Shown: piece by piece, positions 16,785-25,106 of the stretch
How the letters are laid out: the number at the start of each line of letters is the position of its first letter
Numbering within the stretch: the first letter of the stretch is position 1
Source of the DNA: Mobilibacterium timonense
Lineage (GTDB): Bacteria; Bacillota; Clostridia; Peptostreptococcales; Anaerovoracaceae
DNA length: 64,000 nucleotides
Direction: 5' to 3'
Assembly: GCF_900155555.1 (NCBI RefSeq)
Contig: NZ_FUHN01000007.1
Coordinates: 76,178-140,177 of the forward strand
Program-made: the position numbers and the translations under genes
Notes under the pieces: model-generated
Database searches by the model: none
Told to the model about the DNA's origin: nothing
What the model saw: the letters and a program-made list of their open reading frames with translations, nothing else

Positions 16785-18800
16785 ATGCAAACTTGGATCA
16801 TCCCGGTAATTGCACTTATCGGACTGCTGGTCGCATTTGCTCTCGCTTCTTACGTGAGCAGGGCAGACGCCGGCAACGAGAGGATGCAGGAGATTTCCGG
16901 ATTCATCAGAGAGGGAGCTTTCGCTTTTCTCACCAGAGAATACAAGACGATGGCCATCGTTATCGTTGCGCTTTTCCTGATCATCGGATTTGCCATCAAC
17001 TGGACATCTGGAGTTCTGTATGTGTTCGGAGCGCTGCTCTCCGTACTGGCAGGATTCTTCGGAATGAACGTCGCCACAAAGGGTAACGTGAGGACAGCTA
17101 ACGCTGCCATGACATCCGGAATGCCTAAGGCGCTGAAGATAGCCTTCCGCAGCGGTGCTGTAATGGGACTGTGCGTAGCAGGCCTCGGTCTCTTCGGACT
17201 CGGCGTAGTATTCGTAGTACTCGACATGGCCACCATTCAGGAGTGCGTGACGAGCTTCGGACTTGGAGCTTCCTCCATGGCGCTCTTCGGACGTGTGGGC
17301 GGCGGAATTTATACAAAGGCTGCAGACGTAGGAGCTGATCTGGTAGGTAAGGTCGAGGCGGGAATTCCTGAGGATGACCCTAGAAACCCTGCCGTTATCG
17401 CCGACAACGTTGGAGACAACGTGGGCGACGTTGCAGGAATGGGTTCCGACCTCTTCGAGTCTTATGTAGGTTCTATCATTTCCGCAGTGACATTGGCAGC
17501 GGTAGCCGTTGATGCTTCTGGCATCCAGGGGACATTCTCCGCGAGGACAGCAGCCATCTTCCCTCTGATTATCTCAGCTCTCGGGATCGTTGCTTCCGTT
17601 ATCGGAGTCCTCTCTGTAAGAGGTTCCGAGAAGGTGAGCCCGGCAAAATCCATGAACGTCGGAACATACGTTGGCGGCATCATCGTGATCGTGGGTTCTC
17701 TGTTCTTCAGTAACAGAATGCTGGGATCCTATACATATGCTTATGCTATCATCGCAGGACTGATCGTAGGTATCATCATCGGTCAGCTCACAGAGATCTA
17801 CACTTCTGATTCTCACAAGCACGTTAAGAGGATCGCTGAGGAGTCTCAGACCGGTTCTGCTACTACTATTATTTCCGGACTGGCTGTAGGAATGGAGTCC
17901 ACTGTATGGCCTATCCTCTTCATCGGTCTGGGCATCATCATCGCATATAACTTTGCAGGACTTTACGGTATCGCTCTGGCTGCCGTCGGAATGCTTTCCA
18001 ACACGGGAATGACTGTAGCCGTTGACGCTTACGGACCGGTTTCCGACAACGCCGGTGGTATCGCAGAGATGTCTGAGCTTCCTGAGAACGTAAGAAACAT
18101 CACTGATACACTCGACTCCGTAGGAAATACCACAGCTGCTATTGGTAAAGGATTTGCCATCGGTTCTGCTGCACTTACAGCACTGGCCCTGTTTGCATCC
18201 TTCTCTCAGGCTGCAAAGGTGAGCACCATCAGTCTGCTGGATCCAATGGTGATCGTAGGACTGTTCATCGGAGCAATGCTGCCATTCCTGTTCTCAGCTA
18301 TGACAATGAGCTCTGTAGGAAAGGCTGCCAACCAGATGATCCAGGAGGTAAGAAGACAGTTCCACGAGGACAAGGGCATCCTGGAGGGAACATCTAAGCC
18401 TGATTACAAGAGATGCGTAAGCATTTCCACAGCTGCTGCTCTTAAGGAGATGATCGCCCCTGGTCTTCTCGCTATCATCGCTCCAGTTGCAGTGGGACTG
18501 CTCCTGGGCGTAGAGGCACTGGGCGGAATGCTGGCCGGATCTCTTGCATGCGGCGTTCTCTTGGCCATCATGATGGCTAACGCCGGCGGCGCATGGGACA
18601 ACGCCAAGAAGTTCATCGAGGGCGGTGCCTTCGGTGGAAAGGGCTCTGATACCCATAAGGCAGCTGTTGTAGGAGATACCGTTGGTGACCCATTCAAGGA
18701 TACATCCGGTCCTTCCATCAACATCCTGATCAAGCTGATGACTATCGTTTCACTGGTATTCGCTCCGCTGTTCGTACAGTTCGGAGGCATCCTGTTCTAG
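16785..18800 (+). CDS. hppA: Membrane-bound ion-translocating pyrophosphatase, K+-dependent type
   Basis: An integral membrane enzyme that hydrolyses pyrophosphate and pumps H+ or Na+ across the membrane. The pyrophosphate-binding signature [11 protein letters not shown] lies near residues 181-191, followed by [19 protein letters not shown]. At the site that separates the two classes the protein reads [10 protein letters not shown] (from 448), with Ala and Gly, as in K+-dependent enzymes, which may pump Na+, H+ or both. It has about 16 membrane segments and 671 residues. The start is ATG 16785, with AAAGGAGG ten bases upstream. A TTG at 16776 overlaps that site and is rejected. Confidence 0.95.
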   Translation: MQTWIIPVIALIGLLVAFALASYVSRADAGNERMQEISGFIREGAFAFLTREYKTMAIVIVALFLIIGFAINWTSGVLYVFGALLSVLAGFFGMNVATKGNVRTANAAMTSGMPKALKIAFRSGAVMGLCVAGLGLFGLGVVFVVLDMATIQECVTSFGLGASSMALFGRVGGGIYTKAADVGADLVGKVEAGIPEDDPRNPAVIADNVGDNVGDVAGMGSDLFESYVGSIISAVTLAAVAVDASGIQGTFSARTAAIFPLIISALGIVASVIGVLSVRGSEKVSPAKSMNVGTYVGGIIVIVGSLFFSNRMLGSYTYAYAIIAGLIVGIIIGQLTEIYTSDSHKHVKRIAEESQTGSATTIISGLAVGMESTVWPILFIGLGIIIAYNFAGLYGIALAAVGMLSNTGMTVAVDAYGPVSDNAGGIAEMSELPENVRNITDTLDSVGNTTAAIGKGFAIGSAALTALALFASFSQAAKVSTISLLDPMVIVGLFIGAMLPFLFSAMTMSSVGKAANQMIQEVRRQFHEDKGILEGTSKPDYKRCVSISTAAALKEMIAPGLLAIIAPVAVGLLLGVEALGGMLAGSLACGVLLAIMMANAGGAWDNAKKFIEGGAFGGKGSDTHKAAVVGDTVGDPFKDTSGPSINILIKLMTIVSLVFAPLFVQFGGILF

Positions 18801-18827
18801 TCATCAGGAGATAATGAAAAAACACGA

Positions 18828-18862
18828 GGCACCGCTGGATCTATATCCGGCAGTGCCTTTTT
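18828..18862 (+). terminator. Terminator after hppA
   Basis: A 12-base arm GGCACCGCTGGA pairs with TCCGGCAGTGCC (one C-A mismatch and one G-U pair) around a 6-base loop, followed by five Ts. It ends the hppA transcript. It lies inside the longest possible frame of the next gene, which argues for that gene's later start. Confidence 0.85.
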
Positions 18863-18906
18863 CTGATATACTCGAAAAAACAAATGTGAAAGATGAGGAG
18901 CGATCC

Positions 18907-19821
18907 ATGAGTAAAGAAACCGAGAAGATATTTAAGGAAGTTCAAAAATATATTGATGAGAATACGGATGGTGAACCTACGGAAGAGGAACTTAATGAGT
19001 TGATCAGAAAGTTTGTTGATGACTATAATGGCCAGATCCCGGGCCCGTTAACTCCGGATAATGCGGAGGACGCTGAGGATTATCTGGAGCTGGCTTACAG
19101 TTCCGACAATGCGAAAGACGCATTGAAGTATGCAAAGCAGGCCCTGAAGCTCGATCCCTTCAATTACGATGCGGAGGCGTTGGTCATAGAGTTCAAGAGC
19201 ACAGATGTTACAAAGCTCGTTCGAGATTATGAGAAGGCCGTAAAGAATGCTACAAAGCATATGGATGAAGAAGGGTACTTCGAGGAAGAGAATATCGGTG
19301 ATTTCTGGGCTATCCTTGAAACAAGGCCATACATGCGGCTTCGCAGGGCATACCTCGATGCACTCGTGAACTGCCGCATGATGAGACGGGCAGAGGAGGA
19401 ATGCAAGGAACTGCTGAGACTCTGCGAAAATGACAACATGGGAGTTCGGTTCGTTCTGATGCACATTTATGCGTATTTTGAAGACGAGGCTGGAGCTCTT
19501 GAACTTAGTGAGAAATACGGCGGATATGATAATACTCAGATCCTGCTGCCGATGTCCGTTATATTCTATAAGAAGGGAAACTACGTAAAGTCACGCCAGT
19601 ATTTGAAAAGGCTTGTCAGCAGAAACAAGGATTTCGTCAGATTTGCTAAGATGTTAGTGGGCGACAGCTCAGATGAACTGGATGACATTGACGTGAGTTA
19701 TTCATATACTCCGAATACTATTGAAGAGCTCGTAATCGAAATGCAGGATAATTTATACCTGTTCGTTGACCTGATCCCGTATTTTGACTGGGCGCTCAGG
19801 GAGGCAAAGAAGTTTAAATGA
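18907..19821 (+). CDS. Tetratricopeptide-like helical repeat protein (ST7-like)
   Basis: A 304-residue, largely helical, acidic cytoplasmic protein. Segments such as AKDALKYAKQALKLDPFNYDA and the later ETRPYMRLRRAYLDALV / RAEEECKELLRLCENDNMGVR are tetratricopeptide-like. The latter pattern is shared with bacterial proteins annotated as ST7-like, whose job is unknown. The start is ATG 18907 with GAGGAG upstream. The frame is open from 18814, but that would run through the hppA terminator. An IS30 element has since inserted between this gene and its apparent terminator at 21138. Confidence 0.65.
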   Translation: MSKETEKIFKEVQKYIDENTDGEPTEEELNELIRKFVDDYNGQIPGPLTPDNAEDAEDYLELAYSSDNAKDALKYAKQALKLDPFNYDAEALVIEFKSTDVTKLVRDYEKAVKNATKHMDEEGYFEEENIGDFWAILETRPYMRLRRAYLDALVNCRMMRRAEEECKELLRLCENDNMGVRFVLMHIYAYFEDEAGALELSEKYGGYDNTQILLPMSVIFYKKGNYVKSRQYLKRLVSRNKDFVRFAKMLVGDSSDELDDIDVSYSYTPNTIEELVIEMQDNLYLFVDLIPYFDWALREAKKFK

Positions 19822-19880
19822 ATAAAGGGATCGTCATACTGTGCGCCGCGGCTGCCCTGACGAGAAGCAGGAGAGAAAAA

Positions 19881-19894
19881 CAATAAAACCAGAC
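19881..19894. repeat. Left 14-base direct repeat flanking the IS30 element
   Basis: CAATAAAACCAGAC here is repeated exactly at 21110-21123 on the other side of the IS30 element. This is what a target-site duplication looks like, but it is much longer than the 2-3 bases usually given for IS30. Confidence 0.7.
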
Positions 19895-21109
19895 TATAAA
19901 TTGCAATTCCAACTTGAACACTAGCGTAAAATTAAGCACTTTGAACTTTGACAACTGAATACACTTGATCGAGAAATTCGTCGAAGAGCTCTTCTGGTGT
20001 AAAGTATCCAAGACGTTTTCGCGGCAAAGCGTTCATCTCATCGGCAAAACTCAGTATTTGATCTGCAGAATATTTGTCGATGGACACTCCTTTCGGAATG
20101 TATCTGCGAAAGAGACGGTTGTGTCGCTCGTTCTGACCTCTTTCCCAGGATGAGTACGGATGAGCAAAGTAGACGCCTACACCCCAATCCTTTAGTTCAG
20201 AGAGCCTTTCAAATTCAGGTCCGTTATCTGCGGTGATGGTCTTGAAGATCTCTGAAAAATGTGTGTCACCATATTCTTCTCTAAGGGTCTCCATTGCAGC
20301 CATTACCGAGTCAGAGTCTTTGCCGGGAATCTTTATAGCCAGATAGAAATCAGTGACTTTTTCAACCAGAGTGAGAACCACTGATTCCTTGCCAGCTCGT
20401 TTGCCCACTACTGTGTCTATTTCCCAATGACCGCACACGATGCGCATGGATGCTTCCTCTGGACGATCATCTATGCTCTTGCCGAGGACCTTCTTGTTCT
20501 TGCGAGTATGGGCCTTCTTCGACTTGCGGGAGAGAACTTCAGGCAAGTCGAATGGTGAGAGAGGCAGATTACCGGCCCACAGCTCACGGTATAGCGTCTT
20601 TGTGCAGACGATATACTCGCTTGGAAACAGCTTCTTACGTCTGGCGTACCCTACACAGCAATCCAATGACCAGTGCTTTTCTCGCACCTGCTTGACCATC
20701 CAATCGATAAAAGGATTTTCTTCTTCTAGTTTGTGCGGCTTGTGACAGCGGGTCCGGTTAGTTTCATAATTTGCCTGCCCCCTTTTAGCTGAATACTCAG
20801 GGAACCTCCCACGATTGCCTTTGCGCTTTCCTGTACCGCGGCGCAACTCATTGAGTACAGTGGATGCAGAACAGTTTACAACTTCGGCAGTTTTGCGTAG
20901 AGACATCCCCAACTTCTTGCAGGTCTTGATGCTGCATCTGTCTTCGAATCCGAGATGCTGTCCTCTTTCTCTTTCAGGTGTGGTAGAATTGTCACGATCC
21001 ATGGTGATCTCCTTTGGTGATTTTGTGTGGTGACTTAATTCTACCAAAGATAGGTCCTGTGGATCTTCTTTTATTTAGTTTTAGTGTTCAACTTCATATT
21101 ACAATTAAC
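19895..21109 (-). mobile_element. IS30-family insertion sequence
   Basis: A 1.2-kb element with one transposase gene. Its ends form an imperfect inverted repeat of about 28 bases. Read inward, the left end and the right end share the pattern T-AATTG-AAT followed by TTGAACACTA. The element lies between two copies of a 14-base direct repeat. It sits between the helical-repeat gene and a rho-independent terminator that probably once ended it. Confidence 0.85.
19932..21002 (-). CDS. IS30-family transposase
   Basis: A DDE transposase of the IS30 family. An N-terminal helix-turn-helix region (about residues 15-60; KLGMSLRKTAEVVNCSASTV) is followed by the RNase H-fold catalytic core. The core carries Asp in GHWEIDTVVG, Asp in TADNGPEF and Glu in ERGQNERHN, with the family-typical FRRYIPKG after it. 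The start is ATG 21002, preceded by AAAGGAG, giving 356 residues. The frame is open to 21047, but those codons lie upstream of the ribosome site. The gene is intact. Confidence 0.95.
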   Translation of the reverse strand: MDRDNSTTPERERGQHLGFEDRCSIKTCKKLGMSLRKTAEVVNCSASTVLNELRRGTGKRKGNRGRFPEYSAKRGQANYETNRTRCHKPHKLEEENPFIDWMVKQVREKHWSLDCCVGYARRKKLFPSEYIVCTKTLYRELWAGNLPLSPFDLPEVLSRKSKKAHTRKNKKVLGKSIDDRPEEASMRIVCGHWEIDTVVGKRAGKESVVLTLVEKVTDFYLAIKIPGKDSDSVMAAMETLREEYGDTHFSEIFKTITADNGPEFERLSELKDWGVGVYFAHPYSSWERGQNERHNRLFRRYIPKGVSIDKYSADQILSFADEMNALPRKRLGYFTPEELFDEFLDQVYSVVKVQSA

Positions 21110-21123
21110 CAATAAAACCAGAC
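21110..21123. repeat. Right 14-base direct repeat flanking the IS30 element
   Basis: This is the exact second copy of CAATAAAACCAGAC (first at 19881-19894), abutting the right inverted repeat of IS30. Confidence 0.7.
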
Positions 21124-21137
21124 ATGATCGTGTTCAG

Positions 21138-21169
21138 CGCTTCGGGTGAAGATCCGAGGCGTTTTTTTT
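21138..21169 (+). terminator. Rho-independent terminator cut off from its gene by IS30
   Basis: An 8-base-pair stem (CGCTTCGG with CCGAGGCG, one G-U) and 8-base loop are followed by eight Ts. No gene precedes it except the IS30 transposase on the other strand. With the IS removed it would lie about 75 bases after the helical-repeat gene ending at 19821, so it is probably that gene's terminator. An IS200 copy is inserted directly at the end of its T run. Confidence 0.8.
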
Positions 21170-21931
21170 GTGATCTTTAGTGTAAAAAAACCACCGGCTA
21201 AGCCGGTGGAGTAAGAAGCTTTAGCTTCAAGAAAAAACCTCCTGTGATATCATGAATGAGGCTTCCAACCGCACTCATGTAACAAAGGAGGAATAAATCG
21301 ATGGGTAATATTACCAAAACCGACATCAATAGTTTAACACATTCGAAGTGGCGGTGTCAGTATCACGTAGTGTTTGCGCCGAAGTACAGGAGACAAATTA
21401 TCTACGGAAAAATAAAAGAGGATATTGGCAAGATACTTAGGCAGTTGTGTGATCAGAAAGGCATAGAAATAATAGAAGCGGAGTTGTGCCCTGATCATGT
21501 ACACATGCTGATATCAATTCCGCCAAAATACAGCGTATCGCAAGTGATGGGATATCTGAAGGGAAAAAGCTCACTGATGATATTCGACAGACATGCGAAT
21601 ATGAAATATCGGTATGGGAACAGGCATTTCTGGTGCCGTGGCTATTATGTCGATACAGTTGGCAGAAACAAAAAGGCAATCGCAGAATACATACGAAACC
21701 AACTGCAAGAAGATATCGCAAATGATCAATTAACATTGAAGGAGTACATAGACCCGTTCACGGGTAGCAAGAATACGAAGGCATAATAAAAAGCGCCCTT
21801 AGGCGCAGCCGGAAAATAGAGATGCGGTTGGCAGTCTATTTCGGTGCGTCTTAAGACGCCTGCAAGTAACAGGCCCTTTTAGGGCAAGGACAAACCACCA
21901 GTTCAACTGGTGGTTATGATTTGCGCTTTTC
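21170..21931 (+). mobile_element. IS200-type insertion sequence, copy 2
   Basis: A 762-base element from GTGATCTTTAG to GCGCTTTTC with subterminal palindromes at 21191-21209 (left) and 21893-21915 (right). It encodes only tnpA. It is joined head-to-tail, without a spacer, to an identical copy. The ends are inferred by comparing all three copies, so the boundary could be a few bases shorter. Confidence 0.92.
21301..21786 (+). CDS. tnpA: IS200/IS605-family Y1 transposase (copy 2)
   Basis: Identical in protein sequence to the copies at 138-623 and 22063-22548, with the same HUH (His66, His68) and Tyr130 residues. AGGAGG precedes the ATG. Short palindromes follow the gene (21793-21806, 21846-21859 and 21873-21885) and could act as terminators or shield the element from outside transcription. 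Confidence 0.97.
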   Translation: MGNITKTDINSLTHSKWRCQYHVVFAPKYRRQIIYGKIKEDIGKILRQLCDQKGIEIIEAELCPDHVHMLISIPPKYSVSQVMGYLKGKSSLMIFDRHANMKYRYGNRHFWCRGYYVDTVGRNKKAIAEYIRNQLQEDIANDQLTLKEYIDPFTGSKNTKA

Positions 21932-22693
21932 GTGATCTTTAGTGTAAAAAAACCACCGGCTAAGCCGGTGGAGTAAGAAGCTTTAGCTTCAAGAAAAAAC
22001 CTCCTGTGATATCATGAATGAGGCTTCCAACCGCACTCATGTAACAAAGGAGGAATAAATCGATGGGTAATATTACCAAAACCGACATCAATAGTTTAAC
22101 ACATTCGAAGTGGCGGTGTCAGTATCACGTAGTGTTTGCGCCGAAGTACAGGAGACAAATTATCTACGGAAAAATAAAAGAGGATATTGGCAAGATACTT
22201 AGGCAGTTGTGTGATCAGAAAGGCATAGAAATAATAGAAGCGGAGTTGTGCCCTGATCATGTACACATGCTGATATCAATTCCGCCAAAATACAGCGTAT
22301 CGCAAGTGATGGGATATCTGAAGGGAAAAAGCTCACTGATGATATTCGACAGACATGCGAATATGAAATATCGGTATGGGAACAGGCATTTCTGGTGCCG
22401 TGGCTATTATGTCGATACAGTTGGCAGAAACAAAAAGGCAATCGCAGAATACATACGAAACCAACTGCAAGAAGATATCGCAAATGATCAATTAACATTG
22501 AAGGAGTACATAGACCCGTTCACGGGTAGCAAGAATACGAAGGCATAATAAAAAGCGCCCTTAGGCGCAGCCGGAAAATAGAGATGCGGTTGGCAGTCTA
22601 TTTCGGTGCGTCTTAAGACGCCTGCAAGTAACAGGCCCTTTTAGGGCAAGGACAAACCACCAGTTCAACTGGTGGTTATGATTTGCGCTTTTC
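21932..22693 (+). mobile_element. IS200-type insertion sequence, copy 3 (tandem with copy 2)
   Basis: An exact 762-base direct repeat of copy 2, with palindromes at 21953-21971 and 22655-22677. The sequence after its right end (AAATTTTTGGGG) differs from that after copy 2, which sets the right boundary. Both copies look fully intact. Confidence 0.92.
22063..22548 (+). CDS. tnpA: IS200/IS605-family Y1 transposase (copy 3)
   Basis: The third identical 161-residue Y1 transposase, with its own complete leader including the left-end palindrome and AGGAGG site. There is no sequence drift between copies, so the duplication must be recent. Confidence 0.97.
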   Translation: MGNITKTDINSLTHSKWRCQYHVVFAPKYRRQIIYGKIKEDIGKILRQLCDQKGIEIIEAELCPDHVHMLISIPPKYSVSQVMGYLKGKSSLMIFDRHANMKYRYGNRHFWCRGYYVDTVGRNKKAIAEYIRNQLQEDIANDQLTLKEYIDPFTGSKNTKA

Positions 22694-22854
22694 AAATTTT
22701 TGGGGGATGGAATTGCAAGGCGCGATATGCTGAGCGATGGCACGAACTGATGCCAATGTGGAACCTTATGATGTTCTTGTCGGGATGTGAATCTGGTATC
22801 CTTTCAACTGTCATGAGGACAGGGGGCCGGAACGGACCGGCTCGAAGAAAATGA
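22694..22854 (+). pseudogene. Open C-terminal fragment beyond the tandem IS200 pair, unrecognised
   Basis: Immediately after copy 3 one frame stays open for about 53 codons to a TGA at 22852-22854. It includes the tryptophan- and methionine-rich run ERWHELMPMWNLMMF. It has no start of its own outside the IS. The aromatic-rich pattern is loosely like a transposase tail, but I cannot assign it. It may be the end of a gene cut by the IS insertion, or chance. The rest of the gap up to 22925 holds only the ribosome site of the next gene. Confidence 0.35.
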
Positions 22855-22925
22855 TAAACAAAGGTTTCAACTGCAAATTACCAACTCAAGCTATTCAACA
22901 CATTAAACAATGGGAGGAAGGAACG

Positions 22926-23723
22926 ATGAAGAACACAGCACTGATCACAGGGTCCTACGGCGGACTGGGAAAATGCTTTGTGAAGATCCACGGAGAAAAG
23001 GGTGGAGACATGATCCTTGTGGGAAGGAGCCAGGACAAGCTGGACGCTCAGGCGAAGGAAGCTTCTGAGAAATACGAAGTGGAGATCCACACCATAGCTG
23101 TGGATCTGTCAAAGCCAGAGGCTGCCCAGACCATCTACGATACATGCAAGGCCAGCGGCTGGCTGCCTGACATCATCATCAACAACGCCGGATTCGGAGG
23201 CCAGGGAGATTTTGCCAGAGAGAGGAGATCCATGGAGCAGGACATGTCCATGATCGCTGTAAACGTAGAGACACCGACGAGAATACTGAAGCTTTTCCTG
23301 AAGGACATGATCGAGAGAGGAAGCGGAAAAGTGTTGAACGTAAGCTCCACTGCAGCGGCTATGCCGGGACCTCTTCAGGCCGTGTATTACGCGACAAAGT
23401 CCTATGTTACGAGCTGGTCCAACGCCCTGTGGAGAGAGCTCCAGGGAACGGGTGTAACAGTCACGGCACTGATGCCTGGAGCAATGCAGACTGGATTTGC
23501 CAGCACCGGCGGACTCACCGACACGAAGCTCTTCGCAAACGCCGTTGAACCATATCAGGTGGCGCTGGACGGATACAATGCCATGCTCAAGGGCGAGCTC
23601 AACTGCATCTCAGGCCTGCCGGGGATCCAGAAGCCATTCATGTCGCTGGCGCCTATGTTCCCTAAGAAGACCATGCTGAATTTCGTTTACAACCAGCAGA
23701 TAGCAGGGAGCGCAAACAGGTAA
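22926..23723 (+). CDS. Short-chain dehydrogenase/reductase
   Basis: A 265-residue NAD(P)-dependent oxidoreductase of the classical SDR family. The cofactor motif is TGSYGGLGK (residues 8-16), NNAG follows in IINNAGFGG, and the active-site Ser and YYATK (Tyr-x-x-x-Lys) are present. The C-terminal tail after residue 200 resembles SDRs acting on large hydrophobic or steroid-like substrates, but the substrate is unknown. The start is ATG 22926 with GGGAGGAAGG before it; the frame is open from 22851 without a good ribosome site. It is the first intact gene after the IS cluster. Confidence 0.88.
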   Translation: MKNTALITGSYGGLGKCFVKIHGEKGGDMILVGRSQDKLDAQAKEASEKYEVEIHTIAVDLSKPEAAQTIYDTCKASGWLPDIIINNAGFGGQGDFARERRSMEQDMSMIAVNVETPTRILKLFLKDMIERGSGKVLNVSSTAAAMPGPLQAVYYATKSYVTSWSNALWRELQGTGVTVTALMPGAMQTGFASTGGLTDTKLFANAVEPYQVALDGYNAMLKGELNCISGLPGIQKPFMSLAPMFPKKTMLNFVYNQQIAGSANR

Positions 23724-23790
23724 TTCTTTCATGCTGCCGGTCTCTGGATGGAAACTTCCGGAGGCCGGCTCTACATCAAAAGGAACTGAT

Positions 23791-23913
23791 ATGATATTCT
23801 ATTTTTCAGGCACGGGTAATTCCCTTGCCGCAGCAAAGAGACTGCTCCTTCCCGGCGAACAGCTTGTGAACATGGCGGGCCGCAGGCGGTACGTGAATCC
23901 TGTTCTGAAGTGA
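23791..23913 (+). pseudogene. N-terminal stub of an EFR1-type flavodoxin/ferredoxin protein
   Basis: ATG 23791 opens a 40-codon frame beginning MIFYFSGTGNSLAAAKRLL. This is the FMN phosphate-binding start of EFR1-family flavodoxin-ferredoxin proteins, which are normally around 250 residues. After about 17 codons the match is lost and the frame stops at 23911-23913. The remainder of the gene, including any [4Fe-4S] CxxCxxC motifs, is absent. The fragment is a deletion remnant between the SDR and AraC genes. Confidence 0.7.
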
Positions 23914-23947
23914 TGATGCGGGGAGCAGAATTTTAAGAGGTATTGAA

Positions 23948-24946
23948 ATGAATCATTTTGTTGTGGATGGAAGGTACGAGGACCTTCTGAAATATTTCGG
24001 GCTTGACCCTGAGGCGGTGCTGAAGAAAGCCAGGCTGCCGGAGGATACATTCAGGCGGAAGATCGTCACCATGAAGGAGGAAGAGTACTACCGCTTCATG
24101 GAGGCAATCGGGAAACTGAGCACTGACAGCCAGCTCCCAATTAACATGTCTACGGTGAATCAGATAGAGTCATTTTCGCCGCCGATCTTTGCATCCTGGT
24201 GCAGCAGGAACGGGGAGATCTGCATAGACAGGCTGACGCGTTATAAGAAGCTCATCGGACCTATGAGGTTTCTTGTCTCCAAGGAGGAAGACCAGGAGAC
24301 GATCCGGCTTGTGCCGGGAGATGAGACGCTGGAGATACCTTCTTTTCTGGTGCAGTCTGAGTTCGCTTTTCTGATCGGGATGTTCCGCAGGGCTACTCAC
24401 GAGGACATCAATCCTATGAAGATCAGCATGACGGAACTTCCGAAAGACGACTCATTTGCGGATTTCGCAGGAATCGCCCCGGAACATGGAGAAGAAAACT
24501 ACATCGTTTTTTCCAGAAAAGACCTGAACGAGCCGTTCATATCCTTCAATGACGCCATGTGGAGCTACTTCGAACCGGAGTTGGCAAAGAGGCTGGCTGA
24601 GGTTGAGGTTGATGACTCCGTCAGCGCCAGGGTGCGCAGCGCCCTGACTGAGCTTTTGCCGGGAGGCGCAGGAACCATCGAGGACGTGTCTGAAAAGCTC
24701 GGGATGTCACGCCGCACTCTCCAGCGGAAGCTGTCTCAGGAGGATACGACTTTTCAGAAGCAACTGAACAACACCAGGGAGATACTGGCCATACGCTACA
24801 TCCGTAACACGGATATGACCACAAACGACATGGCCTATCTGCTGGGGTATGCGGAGCTGAATTCGTTCCTCAGGGCCTTTTCTGTTTGGACCGGGAAGAC
24901 CATTACGGAGTACCGGAAGGAAATGGAAAAGGAAGAAGATAAGTAG
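23948..24946 (+). CDS. AraC-family transcriptional regulator
   Basis: A 332-residue regulator with an N-terminal arabinose-binding-like domain of the OruR/ArgR-type group (about 10-190) and a C-terminal double helix-turn-helix (about 230-325). The latter contains EDVSEKLGMSRRTLQRKL and the family-typical IRNTDMTTNDMAYLLGYAELNSFLRAF. Relatives sense small metabolites and activate nearby catabolic genes. The neighbouring SDR gene is the natural candidate target, an inference from position only. The ribosome site (TTAAGAGG) is moderate. Confidence 0.9.
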   Translation: MNHFVVDGRYEDLLKYFGLDPEAVLKKARLPEDTFRRKIVTMKEEEYYRFMEAIGKLSTDSQLPINMSTVNQIESFSPPIFASWCSRNGEICIDRLTRYKKLIGPMRFLVSKEEDQETIRLVPGDETLEIPSFLVQSEFAFLIGMFRRATHEDINPMKISMTELPKDDSFADFAGIAPEHGEENYIVFSRKDLNEPFISFNDAMWSYFEPELAKRLAEVEVDDSVSARVRSALTELLPGGAGTIEDVSEKLGMSRRTLQRKLSQEDTTFQKQLNNTREILAIRYIRNTDMTTNDMAYLLGYAELNSFLRAFSVWTGKTITEYRKEMEKEEDK

Positions 24947-24982
24947 CAGAGTCGGTCCGTGGTAGAATACAGGACATATAGG

Positions 24983-25014
24983 GCTGCCGGAAGTGATCCG
25001 GCGGCTTTTTTTTT
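24983..25014 (+). terminator. Terminator after the AraC gene
   Basis: The stem GCTGCCGGA pairs with TCCGGCGGC around a 5-base loop and is followed by nine Ts, a strong rho-independent terminator. Confidence 0.9.
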
Positions 25015-25106
25015 GGACCGCGGTCACATTCAACTCTGTGGTATAGTGTAAGAAAAACCGGCGCATCGAGGCGTTTCATTCAAGACAGATCATAAGGGTG
25101 CTTTGT

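Noticed and set aside
18814-18906. Earlier start for the helical-repeat protein
   Set aside because: These codons contain the hppA terminator hairpin and T run. ATG 18907 has its own ribosome site.
21170-22693. CRISPR-like or satellite array from the tandem repeats
   Set aside because: The unit is 762 bases, occurs twice, and encodes a Y1 transposase, so it is a tandem insertion sequence.
23731-23790. Upstream extension of the flavodoxin stub
   Set aside because: The FMN motif starts at the ATG at 23791. The earlier codons show no similarity and no ribosome site.
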